This document shows, in pieces, positions 38,785-47,864 of a DNA stretch of 64,000 nucleotides (position 1 is its first letter; every line of letters begins with the position of its first letter). Origin of the DNA: Herbaspirillum sp. WKF16. GTDB taxonomy: Bacteria > Pseudomonadota > Gammaproteobacteria > Burkholderiales > Burkholderiaceae_D. The stretch lies in the NCBI RefSeq assembly GCF_028993615.1, contig NZ_CP118632.1, positions 1,178,001-1,242,000 of the forward strand, given 5' to 3'. The notes beneath the pieces were generated by a model that searched no databases, had not been told where the DNA came from, and saw nothing but the letters and a program-made list of their open reading frames with translations. Both the position numbers and the translations under genes were made by a program.

Positions 38785-39174
38785 ATGCATAAAATTTCTT
38801 CTTGCGCGCTGGCCATGATCCTCGGCACGGCCGCCGCCTGCGCATCCGCGCAGAGCGCCGGCCTGACGGGATGCGCGGCGAAAAAAGCCGACGTGCAAAC
38901 GCAACTGGAGCAGGCGCGGGCGCATGGCAACAAGGCCCAGGAGGCCAAGCTCAAGATCGCGCAGAAACAGCTGGCGTCCAACTGCACCGATGAGGGCTTG
39001 CGCCGCGAGCGGGAAGCCGACGTGAAAAAGAAAGAGGAAAAGCTCGCCGCGCGCCAGGCCGACCTGGAAAAAGCCAAGGCCAAGGGCAAGCCCAAGAAAA
39101 TCGCCCAGCAGGAAAAGAAGGTGCAGGACGCCGAGGCTGAACTGAAGGATGCGCGCGAAAAGCTTGATCAATGA
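38785..39174 (+). CDS. DUF1090 family periplasmic protein (YqjC-like)
   Basis: A 129-aa secreted protein. A signal peptide ends near ACASAQS, then LTGCAAKKADVQTQLEQARAHGN and a long, highly charged Lys/Glu/Ala helix that should form a coiled coil (QEAKLKIAQKQLA, LEKAKAKGKPKKIAQQEKKV). The two Cys of the mature N-terminal part (GCAAK and SNCTDEG) are conserved in the family and could pair. The function is unknown; relatives occur with envelope-stress genes. Its stop codon sits in a CTGAC tandem repeat (39172-39190). Confidence 0.88.
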   Translation: MHKISSCALAMILGTAAACASAQSAGLTGCAAKKADVQTQLEQARAHGNKAQEAKLKIAQKQLASNCTDEGLRREREADVKKKEEKLAARQADLEKAKAKGKPKKIAQQEKKVQDAEAELKDAREKLDQ

Positions 39175-39204
39175 CCTGACCTGACCTGACGGGACGTGGA
39201 ACAG

Positions 39205-39237
39205 GAAAAGGCCCTCGACAGAGGGCTTTTCTTATTT
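39205..39237 (+). terminator. Intrinsic terminator
   Basis: GAAAAGGCCCTC and GAGGGCTTTTC pair around GACA with one bulged G, followed by CTTATTT. It lies 30 bases after the DUF1090 gene and also faces the converging monooxygenase gene. Confidence 0.7.
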
Positions 39238-39285
39238 CGGTCTGAAGCCTGCGACAACGGCATGAGGGCGCAGGCGGCGAGGCCC

Positions 39286-40815
39286 TCAGGCCGCGCCGAA
39301 CCAGCGCGAGGCGGCGCGCTGGAGCTCGGCCCGGTCGGCGATGCCGGAGCCGGCCCAGGCGACGATGCCGTCCGGGCGCACCAGCAGGGCGCCGAGGCCG
39401 AGTTTTGCGCCGATGCCGGCGTCGCCGCCCAGGTAGGCGATGCGGCCGTGCCGGCGACGGCTCCATGCCTGCAGTTGCGCGTCGCCTGTGAAGTCCAGCA
39501 GCAGGCCATTGCCGTTGCGCAGATGTTGGCCCAGGCGGCTGGCGTCTGCCAATTCGACGTCGGGGGCGCTGCGGCCGACCAGGTCGTGTCCGGCGCCGAG
39601 CTCGTAGCGCAGCGACAGGCCCCAGATGCGGCCGGCGAAATAGGTGGTGCCGTCGCCGGTCTCGATCAGCTCGCGCATGATGGCGGCCAGGGCGCGCGAA
39701 CCTGGGCCGGGGCGCATCAGCGCGACCTGCGCGCGCGACCAGTCGAGCACCTGCGCGCCCACCGGATGCCGTTCGGCGCAGTAGCTGTCGAGCAGGCCGT
39801 CGGGCGCCTCGCCGCGCACCGTGGCCGCCAGCTTCCAGCCCAGGTTCATGGCGTCGCCCAGGCCGAGATTGAGGCCTTGCCCGCCCAGCGGCGAATGGAC
39901 GTGGGCGGCGTCGCCGGCGAGCAGCACGCGTCCCTGGCGATAGGTCGTGGCCTGGAAGGCGCGGTCGGTCCAGGTCGCGGCCAGTTCCAGCCGGGTCACG
40001 CGGGCATCGGCGCCCGACACGCGCCGCAAGACCGATTCGATGTGCTGCGGCGTGATCGGTCCGCTGCGGTGGAAGGCGCCGCCGTCGAAGTCGGCCATGG
40101 CCAGAACGCCCGAGCGCTCGTAGGTGTACATGCCGGTTGCGGTGTGGTGCCGGCCCGGCGCCAGCAGGCCCGGGTCGGCCAGTTCGACCTGCGCCGAATA
40201 GCCGGTGAACTCAGGCTCGGTGCCGGTGAAACCGAAGCCGCAGGATTTGCGCACGGTGCTGCGTCCGCCGTCGCAGCCCACCAGCCAGCGCGCGCGCAGG
40301 CTGACGTCGCGCGTCCGCACGCGCACTTCGTGCGCGGATTGCTCTACCTGCTCCACTGCGACGCCGCGCCGGATCTCCGCGCCCAGTTCGGCCGCGCGCG
40401 CGGCGAGGACGCTTTCGAGATGGGCCAGGTCGGTGGCCATATGGGGCGCGCAGGGTCCGGGTACGCGGTAGGGCCAGTGCGCTTGATCCACCCGGTCGAG
40501 GTAGAACTGCATGCCGGCGAAATGGCCGCCGGCGGCGCGCGGCTGGCGGCTCCAGTGGGCGCTGGCGGCAGCGGGATCGCGCTGCGCCTGTCGCGCCGCG
40601 ACGGCCTCCAGCAGGCCGCGCCGGTACAGGGCTTCGACGGAAGGCGAGGACAGGCCGCGCATGCCGAACGGCAGGCGCTTCAACGGCGAATCCGGGTGCG
40701 GCGCTTGTTCCAGCACCAGCACCGAGAGATCGGCCAGGCGCAGCTCGCACGCGAGAAACAGGCCGACCGGACCGGCGCCGGCGATGATGACGTCATGGGG
40801 GGATGTGTCGTGCAT
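39286..40815 (-). CDS. FAD-dependent aromatic monooxygenase, class A (PheA/PCP hydroxylase-like)
   Basis: A 509-aa flavoprotein hydroxylase. It has the GAGPVG dinucleotide motif near residue 13, the DG motif in VGCDGGRSTVRKS near 189 and the GD motif in LLAGDAAHVHSPLGGQGLNLGLGDAMNLGWKLA near 300. A C-terminal thioredoxin-like domain (about 400-509, LLLDFTGD, GIGAKLGLGALLVRPDGIVAW) is typical of phenol-, resorcinol- and polyketide-type hydroxylases. GGAG lies 7 bases before the ATG. There is no partner gene nearby that fixes a pathway. The substrate is unknown, with an aromatic or polyketide ring likely. Confidence 0.88.
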   Translation of the reverse strand: MHDTSPHDVIIAGAGPVGLFLACELRLADLSVLVLEQAPHPDSPLKRLPFGMRGLSSPSVEALYRRGLLEAVAARQAQRDPAAASAHWSRQPRAAGGHFAGMQFYLDRVDQAHWPYRVPGPCAPHMATDLAHLESVLAARAAELGAEIRRGVAVEQVEQSAHEVRVRTRDVSLRARWLVGCDGGRSTVRKSCGFGFTGTEPEFTGYSAQVELADPGLLAPGRHHTATGMYTYERSGVLAMADFDGGAFHRSGPITPQHIESVLRRVSGADARVTRLELAATWTDRAFQATTYRQGRVLLAGDAAHVHSPLGGQGLNLGLGDAMNLGWKLAATVRGEAPDGLLDSYCAERHPVGAQVLDWSRAQVALMRPGPGSRALAAIMRELIETGDGTTYFAGRIWGLSLRYELGAGHDLVGRSAPDVELADASRLGQHLRNGNGLLLDFTGDAQLQAWSRRRHGRIAYLGGDAGIGAKLGLGALLVRPDGIVAWAGSGIADRAELQRAASRWFGAA

Positions 40816-41047
40816 AAAGACTCCGAGATCATGTGGTCGTTCGACCAGGACGGTTCGTTGTCTTGAGAACCGCGCCGACGAACGGAAAGCGCCGCAAGGG
40901 CGCGATGTTCGTCGTGGGACTCATGCACGGGCAGGGCATGGACAGAGCTTCCGCTTGCGGAAGGACCTGGGCTGGACCACACCAAGTCTGCCTTTTTCGA
41001 CGTGCGTACTATAACCATGCTTGCCGTCGGGTGCAAGCGGACGTGTC

Positions 41048-42178
41048 TCAGCGCGGCTTGCGCGCATGCGCATGTTCGCCGGCCGAGCGGCGCCGCAGAT
41101 TCCAGAGCAGCAGGCCGCTGCACAGGATCGTGATGGCAGCGAGGTCCAGGATCACCCACAGGATCTTCAGGGGAAGCCCGCCGTAGTCACCGAAGTGCAG
41201 CGGGCGTGAAACCTGCAGGGCGGTTAGGTACCAGGGCAGGCGCGCCATCGCCGCCAACCGTCCGGTCTGGGCGTCCACCAGCAGCGGTTGCAGGATGCGC
41301 GAGGTCAGGGGAGTGTCGCCCTTGGTCCAGATCAGATAATGGCGCGGGCTACCCAATTGAGCATCGGGGAAGCGGATGCTGCGCACCGATTTGCCCGGCA
41401 TGGCTTGCAAGGCCGTCTGATAGGCGTCTTGCACCGAACTCAGGCCAGACGGTGCGTGAGCATTCTTGTGCGCCGCCATCAGGCCGTTCATCTCGGTGTT
41501 GCGCCAGATGTCATAGAGAGGCGTCGAGAGCTGGTTCAGGATTCCGGTCAGTCCGACCACCAGCATCCAGGTCACGGTGGCGATCCCGAGCAGATTGTGC
41601 AGATCCAGCCACTTGAGGCGGGCGGACTTGTCGGCGCGCAGGACACCGAAGCGCTGGTTCTTCATGAACGGGCCGTACAGCGCGACACCCGAGACGGTCG
41701 CCGCCACGAACAGCAAGGCCATGCCCGCCAGGAACAGCTCACCGAAGATGCCCGCGAACCAGTCGGTGTGCAGCTTGAACATCAGGCCCAGCCAGAGCGG
41801 GGAGGTATGCTCGCCCGACTTGAGCGCCCTGATCAGGGCGCCGCTGCGCGCATCGAAACGCACTACGTGGTCCAACTTGCGCTGCGCCGAATACGATGGC
41901 GCCAGCCCGAACCAGATCTCCGGTTTGTCGTCCTCGATGCTGAGCCAGCGCACCGTCTGGCCGGGAAACGCACCCTGCGGCCCGGTCGCGGCCAGCACCA
42001 GGCGATCCAGGTTTGCCATCGGCGCGGCGTCGGAGATATCGGCCGCCGGCGGATCTCCGCGCCAATGCTCGCTGATCTCGTCGATGAAGATCAGCGGCAG
42101 CCCGGTGATGCACACCACCAGCAGGAACAGCGTGCATGCCAGGCTGCTCCATTTGTGCAACCAGTACCACTTTTGCAT
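41048..42178 (-). CDS. PepSY-associated TM-helix protein, likely siderophore-iron reductase
   Basis: A 376-aa inner-membrane protein of the PepSY-TM family. It begins MQKWYWLHKWSSLACTLFLLVVCITGLPLIF (a helix with His), then a periplasmic PepSY domain, HTDWFAGIFGELFLAGMALL near residue 150, DLHNLLGIATVTWMLVVGLTG near 200 and a final helix ILWVILDLAAITILCSGLL. Paired His on helices suggest heme binding and electron transfer to ferric siderophores. It lies 29 bp after the stop of the TonB receptor of iron module 2, so it is cotranscribed. Upstream TTG starts at 42205 or 42190 (the latter with GGGAG) are alternatives to this ATG. Confidence 0.85.
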   Translation of the reverse strand: MQKWYWLHKWSSLACTLFLLVVCITGLPLIFIDEISEHWRGDPPAADISDAAPMANLDRLVLAATGPQGAFPGQTVRWLSIEDDKPEIWFGLAPSYSAQRKLDHVVRFDARSGALIRALKSGEHTSPLWLGLMFKLHTDWFAGIFGELFLAGMALLFVAATVSGVALYGPFMKNQRFGVLRADKSARLKWLDLHNLLGIATVTWMLVVGLTGILNQLSTPLYDIWRNTEMNGLMAAHKNAHAPSGLSSVQDAYQTALQAMPGKSVRSIRFPDAQLGSPRHYLIWTKGDTPLTSRILQPLLVDAQTGRLAAMARLPWYLTALQVSRPLHFGDYGGLPLKILWVILDLAAITILCSGLLLWNLRRRSAGEHAHARKPR

Positions 42179-42207
42179 CGACCAGGCCAAGTCTCGCTCC
42201 CGCAAGC

Positions 42208-44688
42208 TTAGAGATCGACGCTGGCCGACAGCGAGAAGGTGCGCGGACGGCTCTGGATCAGGAAGCCCTGTCCGCCGACCCAGTAGCTCTTGTCGGTGAG
42301 GTTCTCGACATTGAAGCGCAACGCCGTCGGATGTCCGCCAATCATCGTTTTGTAGCGCAGGCCGGCGTCATAGCGGATCGAACCAGGGATGGCTTGCAGG
42401 TTGCCGGCGTCGATGTATTCCCGGCCGGTATAAAGGGTGCGCCCGCTCACAGTGAAGCCCGGCGCGAAATCCCATTCCGCGCCGAGGTTGGCTTGCACCT
42501 CCGCCGCACCTTGCACGCGCTTGCCGTTGTTGGCGCCGTTGGCGGTATTGACCTGGCGCGCATCGGTCAGGACCAATCCGCCCAGCAGGCGCACATTGCG
42601 GGCCACCTCGCCGTAGGTGTTGAGCTCGATGCCCTCGGTGCGCTGCCTGCCGTCGATGGTGTAGATCGCTCCATTGGCCTGGGCGTTGGGCGTACTGATC
42701 TGATAGGCATTGAGGGTGGTGAGGAATCCGCCGAAATCGTATTTGGCGCCGATCTCGAACTGCCGGGAAACGTAAGGCGCGAACACCTGGCCGGCATTGG
42801 TGTAGCCGGCGCCGACGGTGGCGCCGGGCTGCAGGCCTTCGATGTAGTTGGTGTACAGCGACAGATTGTTCGTCGGACGCAGCGTCAAGCCGGTGGCGTA
42901 GGTGAGCCTGCCCTTGTCGTAGCGCCCGGTCAGCGCCTGCGATGCCTCATCGTAGCTCTTGGTGGCAACATTCTGCTGGCGCAGGCCGACGGTCCATTGC
43001 AGCTTGTCGTCGAGTACCGAGAGCGTGTCCGACAGCGCCAAGCCGGTCAGGTTGGTGTCGCCGGTCTTGTGGACGTTGTTGGCGTCGCGCAGTCCGGCGA
43101 TACTGGGCTGGTTGAAGTACACCGGGTTGTAGATATTGGAGGCGGTCACGCCGAGGTCGTTGAGCGCGATGCCGTTGGTGACGGCGATCTGGGACGCAAC
43201 CACCGACCAGCCGTGCTTGACTGCGCCGGTGCGCAAGCTTCCGCGCAGGCCCGCTTCTGCGCTCCAGGAGTTGCGGTACAGCGGCCAGTACACGGTACGC
43301 CGCGCAATGGCGCCGTTGGACGAGGTCAGGAAGGTATTGGCGAACAACTCCTCTTCCGTCATCTTCGAACCGCCTATCGCGACGTAGGCCGTGACAGCGG
43401 GCGAGATGTCGTATTCGCCGCGCAGGGTGGCGAACCTGGTTTTGGAATTGTCGTAGGTCCAGGTGTTTTGCCAGTTTCTGGCGCTGTCGGCGGGCGGCGG
43501 CGGGATCTGGAAGGTATTGGTGAGCAGGTAGGTGGTGCGGGCCGGCGACTGATTGTCGTTCTCGCGATAGCCGAAGTTGCTGGAGATGCGCGCGTCGCGA
43601 CCGCGCCAGTCCAGGGCGACGGTGGCGGTGGTGACCTTGCGCGACTGCCTGTCGACCGGAAGGTCGCCGTCGCGGTATGCGGCGTTGACGCGGATGCCGA
43701 ACTGATTGTCTGCGCCGAAGCGTCGGCTCAGGTCGACCGCGCCGCCGATCTGGCTATCGGAGATCCAGCTGAAGGTGAGCCGGGTCAGAGGGGTTTCCAG
43801 CGCTTTTTTCGGCACCTGGTTGATCATCGCACCGACGCCGCCGCTGGGGCCCAGGCCGTTGAGGAGGGCATTGGCGCCGATTAGCACGTCGATGCGCTCC
43901 AGCGATTCGATGCCCGGTGTGCCTATTCCGTACAGGCCGTCATAGCCGATGTCGAGTTGGGAAACCTTGTTGCCGCGCACGAAATAGTCGGTCGAGCCAT
44001 CGTTGTCCGGATAGATGATGCGCACCGAGGGATTGTTTGCCAGCACGTCGGAGACCGACTTGGCCTGCTGATCGAGGATCAGGTCGGACGTGTAGCTGAC
44101 GGTGTTGAACGGCGTGTCCATAACGTCCTTGTTGCCCAGCATGCCGACCCTGCCGCCGCGGGCCACTTGGCCGCCCGCATACGGCGCGGGCAGGGCGCCT
44201 TTGGCGGCAATGTCGCCGGCGGTGTCGCGCTGCGCCGACACCGCCACTACGGGCAGCGAACCGCCGTCCGTGCGCTGCGCTTCCGGGCTGGCGCGCAGGC
44301 CGTAACCGCCGTCGCCCAATTTCACCGCCTGCAGGCCGGTGCCGGCCAGCAGTGCCTCCAATGCCTGGCTGACGGTGAAGTCGCCCTTGAGGCCGGGACT
44401 GCTTTTTTCCCTGGCCAGGCTGCTGTCGCCGGCCAGGAAAATGCCCGCATCAGAAGAGAATCGATTGAGCGCCGTTTGCAGCGGGCCGGCCGGTATGTCG
44501 TAGTGGCGCAGCTCGGCGGCAGCGGTCTGGGCATAGACCGTGGGGATGAACGCGGCGGCGCCCAAGGTGCCCGCCAAGGCCAGGTGGATGGCCATCACCA
44601 TCGGCCTGAACCTGGGCTGCTTGGAATAGATGTGATTTGCGGTCGACGGTTGGGGGCGATTCGGCATTGGGGCATTGATGCGGGACAT
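42208..44688 (-). CDS. TonB-dependent siderophore receptor with STN domain (module 2)
   Basis: An 826-aa outer-membrane receptor and transducer. It has a signal peptide (FIPTVYAQT), an STN domain at about 60-115 (LRHYDIPAGPLQTALNRFSSDAG), TonB-box-like SLPVVAVSAQ, a plug with NPSVRIIYPDNDGSTDYFVRG near 215, a barrel and a terminal RTFSLSASVDL. The plug differs from module 1 (DTPFNTVSYTSDLI in place of the ETPQSVTVIT motif). The ligand is unknown. AAGGA lies 6 bases before the ATG. It is paired with the FecI/FecR genes upstream and the PepSY reductase candidate downstream. Confidence 0.93.
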   Translation of the reverse strand: MSRINAPMPNRPQPSTANHIYSKQPRFRPMVMAIHLALAGTLGAAAFIPTVYAQTAAAELRHYDIPAGPLQTALNRFSSDAGIFLAGDSSLAREKSSPGLKGDFTVSQALEALLAGTGLQAVKLGDGGYGLRASPEAQRTDGGSLPVVAVSAQRDTAGDIAAKGALPAPYAGGQVARGGRVGMLGNKDVMDTPFNTVSYTSDLILDQQAKSVSDVLANNPSVRIIYPDNDGSTDYFVRGNKVSQLDIGYDGLYGIGTPGIESLERIDVLIGANALLNGLGPSGGVGAMINQVPKKALETPLTRLTFSWISDSQIGGAVDLSRRFGADNQFGIRVNAAYRDGDLPVDRQSRKVTTATVALDWRGRDARISSNFGYRENDNQSPARTTYLLTNTFQIPPPPADSARNWQNTWTYDNSKTRFATLRGEYDISPAVTAYVAIGGSKMTEEELFANTFLTSSNGAIARRTVYWPLYRNSWSAEAGLRGSLRTGAVKHGWSVVASQIAVTNGIALNDLGVTASNIYNPVYFNQPSIAGLRDANNVHKTGDTNLTGLALSDTLSVLDDKLQWTVGLRQQNVATKSYDEASQALTGRYDKGRLTYATGLTLRPTNNLSLYTNYIEGLQPGATVGAGYTNAGQVFAPYVSRQFEIGAKYDFGGFLTTLNAYQISTPNAQANGAIYTIDGRQRTEGIELNTYGEVARNVRLLGGLVLTDARQVNTANGANNGKRVQGAAEVQANLGAEWDFAPGFTVSGRTLYTGREYIDAGNLQAIPGSIRYDAGLRYKTMIGGHPTALRFNVENLTDKSYWVGGQGFLIQSRPRTFSLSASVDL

Positions 44689-44929
44689 GGCTGATCCTTC
44701 TCCAAAAATAGCGGTGGAATGACGAGTTCCTCATTTCCCGACATGGATTGGCTGCCCGCCTCATGGCGCCCAGGTGGCTATCGCTCGATGATATGGTTCC
44801 CTCTCGCCTGGTAAATCAAGCGAGCGGGAAAAAAGCGGAACCATCTTTACAAATTTTCTTTTGAAAAAATGGATGCAGGAAGCTGCGAAGCATCACATCG
44901 TCTCCGCGCGTCGGCGCTGGTGAGGGGGG

Positions 44930-45940
44930 TTATGGCTGCGCCTGGCTGCCGTTTGCCGCCGTGAGGGTGGCCCACCAGGGCAAGGGACGCCGGATGCGCA
45001 GGTGGGCGGCATGGGCCACCAGTTCCAGGCTCTTGTCGATGTCGTTGAGGGGGAAGGTGCCGAAGACCCGGCGTGCGGCGACGTCGGCATCCAGCCCGAT
45101 GTGCTGCATGGTGTAGCGGCGCAGCTCCGCAACCAGTTCTCCCAGCGGGACATCGGCCGCGACCAGGCTGCCGCGGCTCCACGCCTGACGTGCCTCGTCC
45201 ACCCGGCTGACGGGCTCGATGCCCTCGGGCCGGAAGCGCGCCTGCTGTCCTGCGCCGATCACCGACACGGCGTCGCTTGCGGCGGTACGAATCTCCACGC
45301 TGCCTTGGTAGACCGCCAGCAGCACCGCATCGCTCTCTTGCCTGAGGGTAAAGCGCGTACCCAGCGCGCGCAGCCGGCCGGCCGGGGTATCGACGACGAA
45401 CGGTCGGGCCGCATCGTGCGCGGTAGCGATCAGGATTTCACCCTTGAGTAGGTCAAGCCTGCGCAGGTCGGCGCGGTAGTCGCGGTTGAACGCGCTGGCG
45501 GTATTGAGCCACACGTGCGTGCCGTCGGGTAGGGCGACTTCGCGGATTTCACCCACGCCGGTGTGGTAGTCGGCCGTCCATGCCAGCGCCGCATCGGCCA
45601 ACGGCGTATGGCGCCAGGCGAGCCAGCCGGCGGTGCCGGCGCCCATCAGCACCAGTAGGGCGGAAAGAGAGCGTCGCCGACGCCGGATGCGTTCGTTGGC
45701 GGCCTGAATGTTGTCGGCCGCCAGGCGGGGATCGGCGGTGCCTTGCACCGGTGCCACCATGCGTTGGCTAACGGCCTCCACGTAGCTCCAGGCTTGGCGG
45801 TGGAGGGGGCTGGCCTGCAGCCAGGCACGCCAGCGGGCGTGGTCGGCCGGATTCGCTTCGCCCGAGATCAACAAGGCAAACCAGTCGGCCGCCTGCTCGA
45901 GGATGGCATCCGGAAGCACCGGTTCGGACGCAACTGTCAT
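44930..45940 (-). CDS. FecR-family anti-sigma regulator (module 2)
   Basis: A 336-aa FecR protein. It has an N-terminal sigma-binding region (EQAADWFALLISGEA, HRQAWSYVEAVSQ), a membrane helix near residue 95 (LSALLVLMGAGTAGWLAW) and a periplasmic FecR domain (GVGEIREVALPDGTHVWLNTAS, FVVDTPAGRLRALGTRFTL). It begins 6 bases after the sigma gene stop. A 241-bp gap separates it from the receptor gene and may contain an internal sigma-dependent promoter. Confidence 0.92.
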   Translation of the reverse strand: MTVASEPVLPDAILEQAADWFALLISGEANPADHARWRAWLQASPLHRQAWSYVEAVSQRMVAPVQGTADPRLAADNIQAANERIRRRRRSLSALLVLMGAGTAGWLAWRHTPLADAALAWTADYHTGVGEIREVALPDGTHVWLNTASAFNRDYRADLRRLDLLKGEILIATAHDAARPFVVDTPAGRLRALGTRFTLRQESDAVLLAVYQGSVEIRTAASDAVSVIGAGQQARFRPEGIEPVSRVDEARQAWSRGSLVAADVPLGELVAELRRYTMQHIGLDADVAARRVFGTFPLNDIDKSLELVAHAAHLRIRRPLPWWATLTAANGSQAQP

Positions 45941-45946
45941 GCGGGA

Positions 45947-46501
45947 CTAGGCCGACGCGCGCGCGGCCAGTTCGATGGTTGTCTGCGCGGCATGCGAGCG
46001 CAGGCAGCACAGCATCGCTTGCGAGACGTACTTGCGCACCATGCGCGTGGACACGCCGATCTCGTCGGCCACTTCCTGCGCCGTCATGTCGCAGACGGCG
46101 GACAGCAGGAAGGCGGCGGCCGCCTTGGACGGCAGCTCCAGCAGGATGCTGCTGATTTCCAGCAGTGCCTCGAGCACGATGGCCTGATGCTCGGCCGAGG
46201 GGGCGAGATCTGCCGACTGGGCGGCTAGAGTATCGAGCCAGGCCTGCTCGATTTCGCGCCGGCGCCACAGGTTGATGCACATACCCTGGGCCATCGTGCG
46301 CAGATAGGCGCGCGTTTCAGCAAAGTTGGCGAATCCGCGCGAGGCGGGTTTGACGATCAGGCGCAGGAATGCTTCCTGGGCGAGGTCGGCAGCGTCGCCC
46401 GTATCGCCCAGTCGCAGGCGCAGCCATCCCTGCAGCCAGCCATGATGGTCGCGATAAAGGGTCTCCACGGGAGGAGTGATCGGGTAGCTAGGATTGGACA
46501 C
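45947..46501 (-). CDS. ECF sigma factor, FecI type (module 2)
   Basis: A 184-aa sigma factor. Region 2 reads GDAADLAQEAFLRLIVK and NLWRRREIEQAWL, and region 4 reads CDMTAQEVADEIGVSTRMVRKYVSQAM. It should direct transcription of its receptor gene when the receptor is ligand-loaded. A Fur-type palindrome is about 65-80 bp upstream. The length is slightly above the usual 165-175. Confidence 0.92.
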   Translation of the reverse strand: MSNPSYPITPPVETLYRDHHGWLQGWLRLRLGDTGDAADLAQEAFLRLIVKPASRGFANFAETRAYLRTMAQGMCINLWRRREIEQAWLDTLAAQSADLAPSAEHQAIVLEALLEISSILLELPSKAAAAFLLSAVCDMTAQEVADEIGVSTRMVRKYVSQAMLCCLRSHAAQTTIELAARASA

Positions 46502-46562
46502 GGATGATCACCACACGGCGACGCAGGGCTGCAAGGAACTGCGTCATCGGTCAGTGGCCTAA

Positions 46563-46583
46563 ATGAGAATGAATGTCATTATT
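46563..46583 (-). promoter_or_regulatory. Fur-box-like operator for module 2
   Basis: AATGA-ATG-TCATT at 46568-46580 is a perfect palindrome with the exact Fur core spacing (AATGA-N3-TCATT). It is preceded by an overlapping AAATGAGAAT half-site. Confidence 0.75.
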
Positions 46584-46723
46584 TGCCAAAGATCCGTCTG
46601 GATGCAACAAACATCGGCAGGTTTGCTCGATAAGCAACGTTCGCCACGCGCTGCCCGATGCAGAAAATACATCGGATTTTCCAAGGGGAAACGCTGGGGG
46701 TGAGGTGAAGGCGGAGCATGGAT

Positions 46724-46753
46724 GCCGGTCCGCCTGTCATCAGGCGGACCGGC
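46724..46753 (-). terminator. Strong hairpin after the alpha/beta hydrolase gene
   Basis: A 13-bp perfect stem, GCCGGTCCGCCTG with its complement around TCAT, lies 11 bases past the stop. There is no T run on the minus strand, so it may be a weak terminator or a 3'-end stabiliser. Confidence 0.5.
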
Positions 46754-46764
46754 CAAGGAGACGC

Positions 46765-47682
46765 TTACTGCAGGAATTTCTCGATGACGGCCATGGTCGC
46801 TTCCGGCTGTTCTTCCATCAGCCAGTGGCCGGAGTCCGGGATCACCGCGCCCTGGACATTGCTTGCCGCGGGACGGATCACGGTTTCCATCATCGTGCCG
46901 AAGGACTTGCCGCCGCCGACGGCCAGCACCGGCATGGTCAGCGGGCCCTTGGCCAGGTAGGCCTGGTTGTCGATGGCATCCTGGTCGAAGGCGTGGAACT
47001 GCTCGAAGCCGGAATGCATCGCGCCCGGCAGGGCGTAGAACTTGGCGTAGTGGCGGCGCGAGGCTTCGTCGAAGCGCTTGGGATCGGCCGAGAACTCATT
47101 CCAGAAACGATCCAGGTAAATCCGCTCGCGACCTTTGACCAGGCGTTCCATGTCCGGGCCGCCGAAACGGAAATGCCACAGCAGGGGATTCTTCAGCACT
47201 TCTTCCCACGGACCGACGCCGGGCACCGGCGCATCCATCAGCACCAGTTTCGTGACGCGTTCGGGCTGTTCCGCCGTGAAGGCGTAGGCCACCATGTTGC
47301 CGATGTCATGCGCCACCACATCGACCTTGCCGATCTTGAGCGTGTCCAGCACGCCGGCGATGTCGACCGCCTGGTTTTTCTTCTCGAAACCGCCGGCCGG
47401 ATGATCCGACAGGCCCATGCCGCGCAGGTCCGGCACGATCACGGTATGGCTGGCGGCCAGCCTGGCCGCCAGCGGCGCCCACATGTCGCCGGTTTCGCCG
47501 TAGCCGTGCAGCATCAGCACCGCCGGGCCGTGGCCGCCGACCCGCACGTGCAGGCGCGTACCGTTGGTGGCGATCATCTGGGTCTTGAAGCCGGCCGGGA
47601 AGGTGAACGCCTTGGTCGCGGCGCTGGAGGAGAAGGGAAGCAGAGAGGCAAGGACGAGCAGCAACGCAAATATCATTCGCAT
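46765..47682 (-). CDS. Secreted alpha/beta hydrolase, epoxide-hydrolase/haloalkanoate-dehalogenase type
   Basis: A 305-aa enzyme with a signal peptide (MRMIFALLLVLASLLPFSSSA), so it is periplasmic. It has the oxyanion motif LMLHGYGETGDMW near residue 60, the nucleophile Asp in VVAHDIGNMVAY near 127 (Asp rather than Ser, as in epoxide hydrolases and fluoroacetate dehalogenases), a cap domain and the catalytic His in IPDSGHWLMEEQPE near 285. The start has GGGGG 6 bases upstream. It stands alone; nothing shows the substrate. Confidence 0.88.
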   Translation of the reverse strand: MRMIFALLLVLASLLPFSSSAATKAFTFPAGFKTQMIATNGTRLHVRVGGHGPAVLMLHGYGETGDMWAPLAARLAASHTVIVPDLRGMGLSDHPAGGFEKKNQAVDIAGVLDTLKIGKVDVVAHDIGNMVAYAFTAEQPERVTKLVLMDAPVPGVGPWEEVLKNPLLWHFRFGGPDMERLVKGRERIYLDRFWNEFSADPKRFDEASRRHYAKFYALPGAMHSGFEQFHAFDQDAIDNQAYLAKGPLTMPVLAVGGGKSFGTMMETVIRPAASNVQGAVIPDSGHWLMEEQPEATMAVIEKFLQ

Positions 47683-47864
47683 GTGAACCCCCGTGGATGG
47701 ATAGGCCCGGATGGGCCGACTGGCGGATACTGGCACAGATCGCCGCCTTGCAGCATGCGGTTGCGGAAGTTTTTTCGGCGTGGCGGCAGGGCTTGCCGAA
47801 TCGGCAATTTTGTCGCTACGCGCATGCGCCAGGCTCGCGCCGAAAGCTGGCGACGATGCGCCTG

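Noticed and set aside
39172..39190. Phase-variable repeat in the DUF1090 gene
   Set aside because: The CTGAC pentamer is repeated only about three to four times and lies at the stop codon, so slippage would not switch expression.
39286..40815. Tetracycline- or rifampicin-inactivating monooxygenase
   Set aside because: Class A flavin motifs are shared by many aromatic hydroxylases. The C-terminal thioredoxin-like domain and the lack of resistance context favour a catabolic or secondary-metabolite hydroxylase.
46724..46753. Certain rho-independent terminator for the alpha/beta hydrolase
   Set aside because: The stem is strong, but no T run follows on the transcribed strand, so it is kept only as a low-confidence feature.
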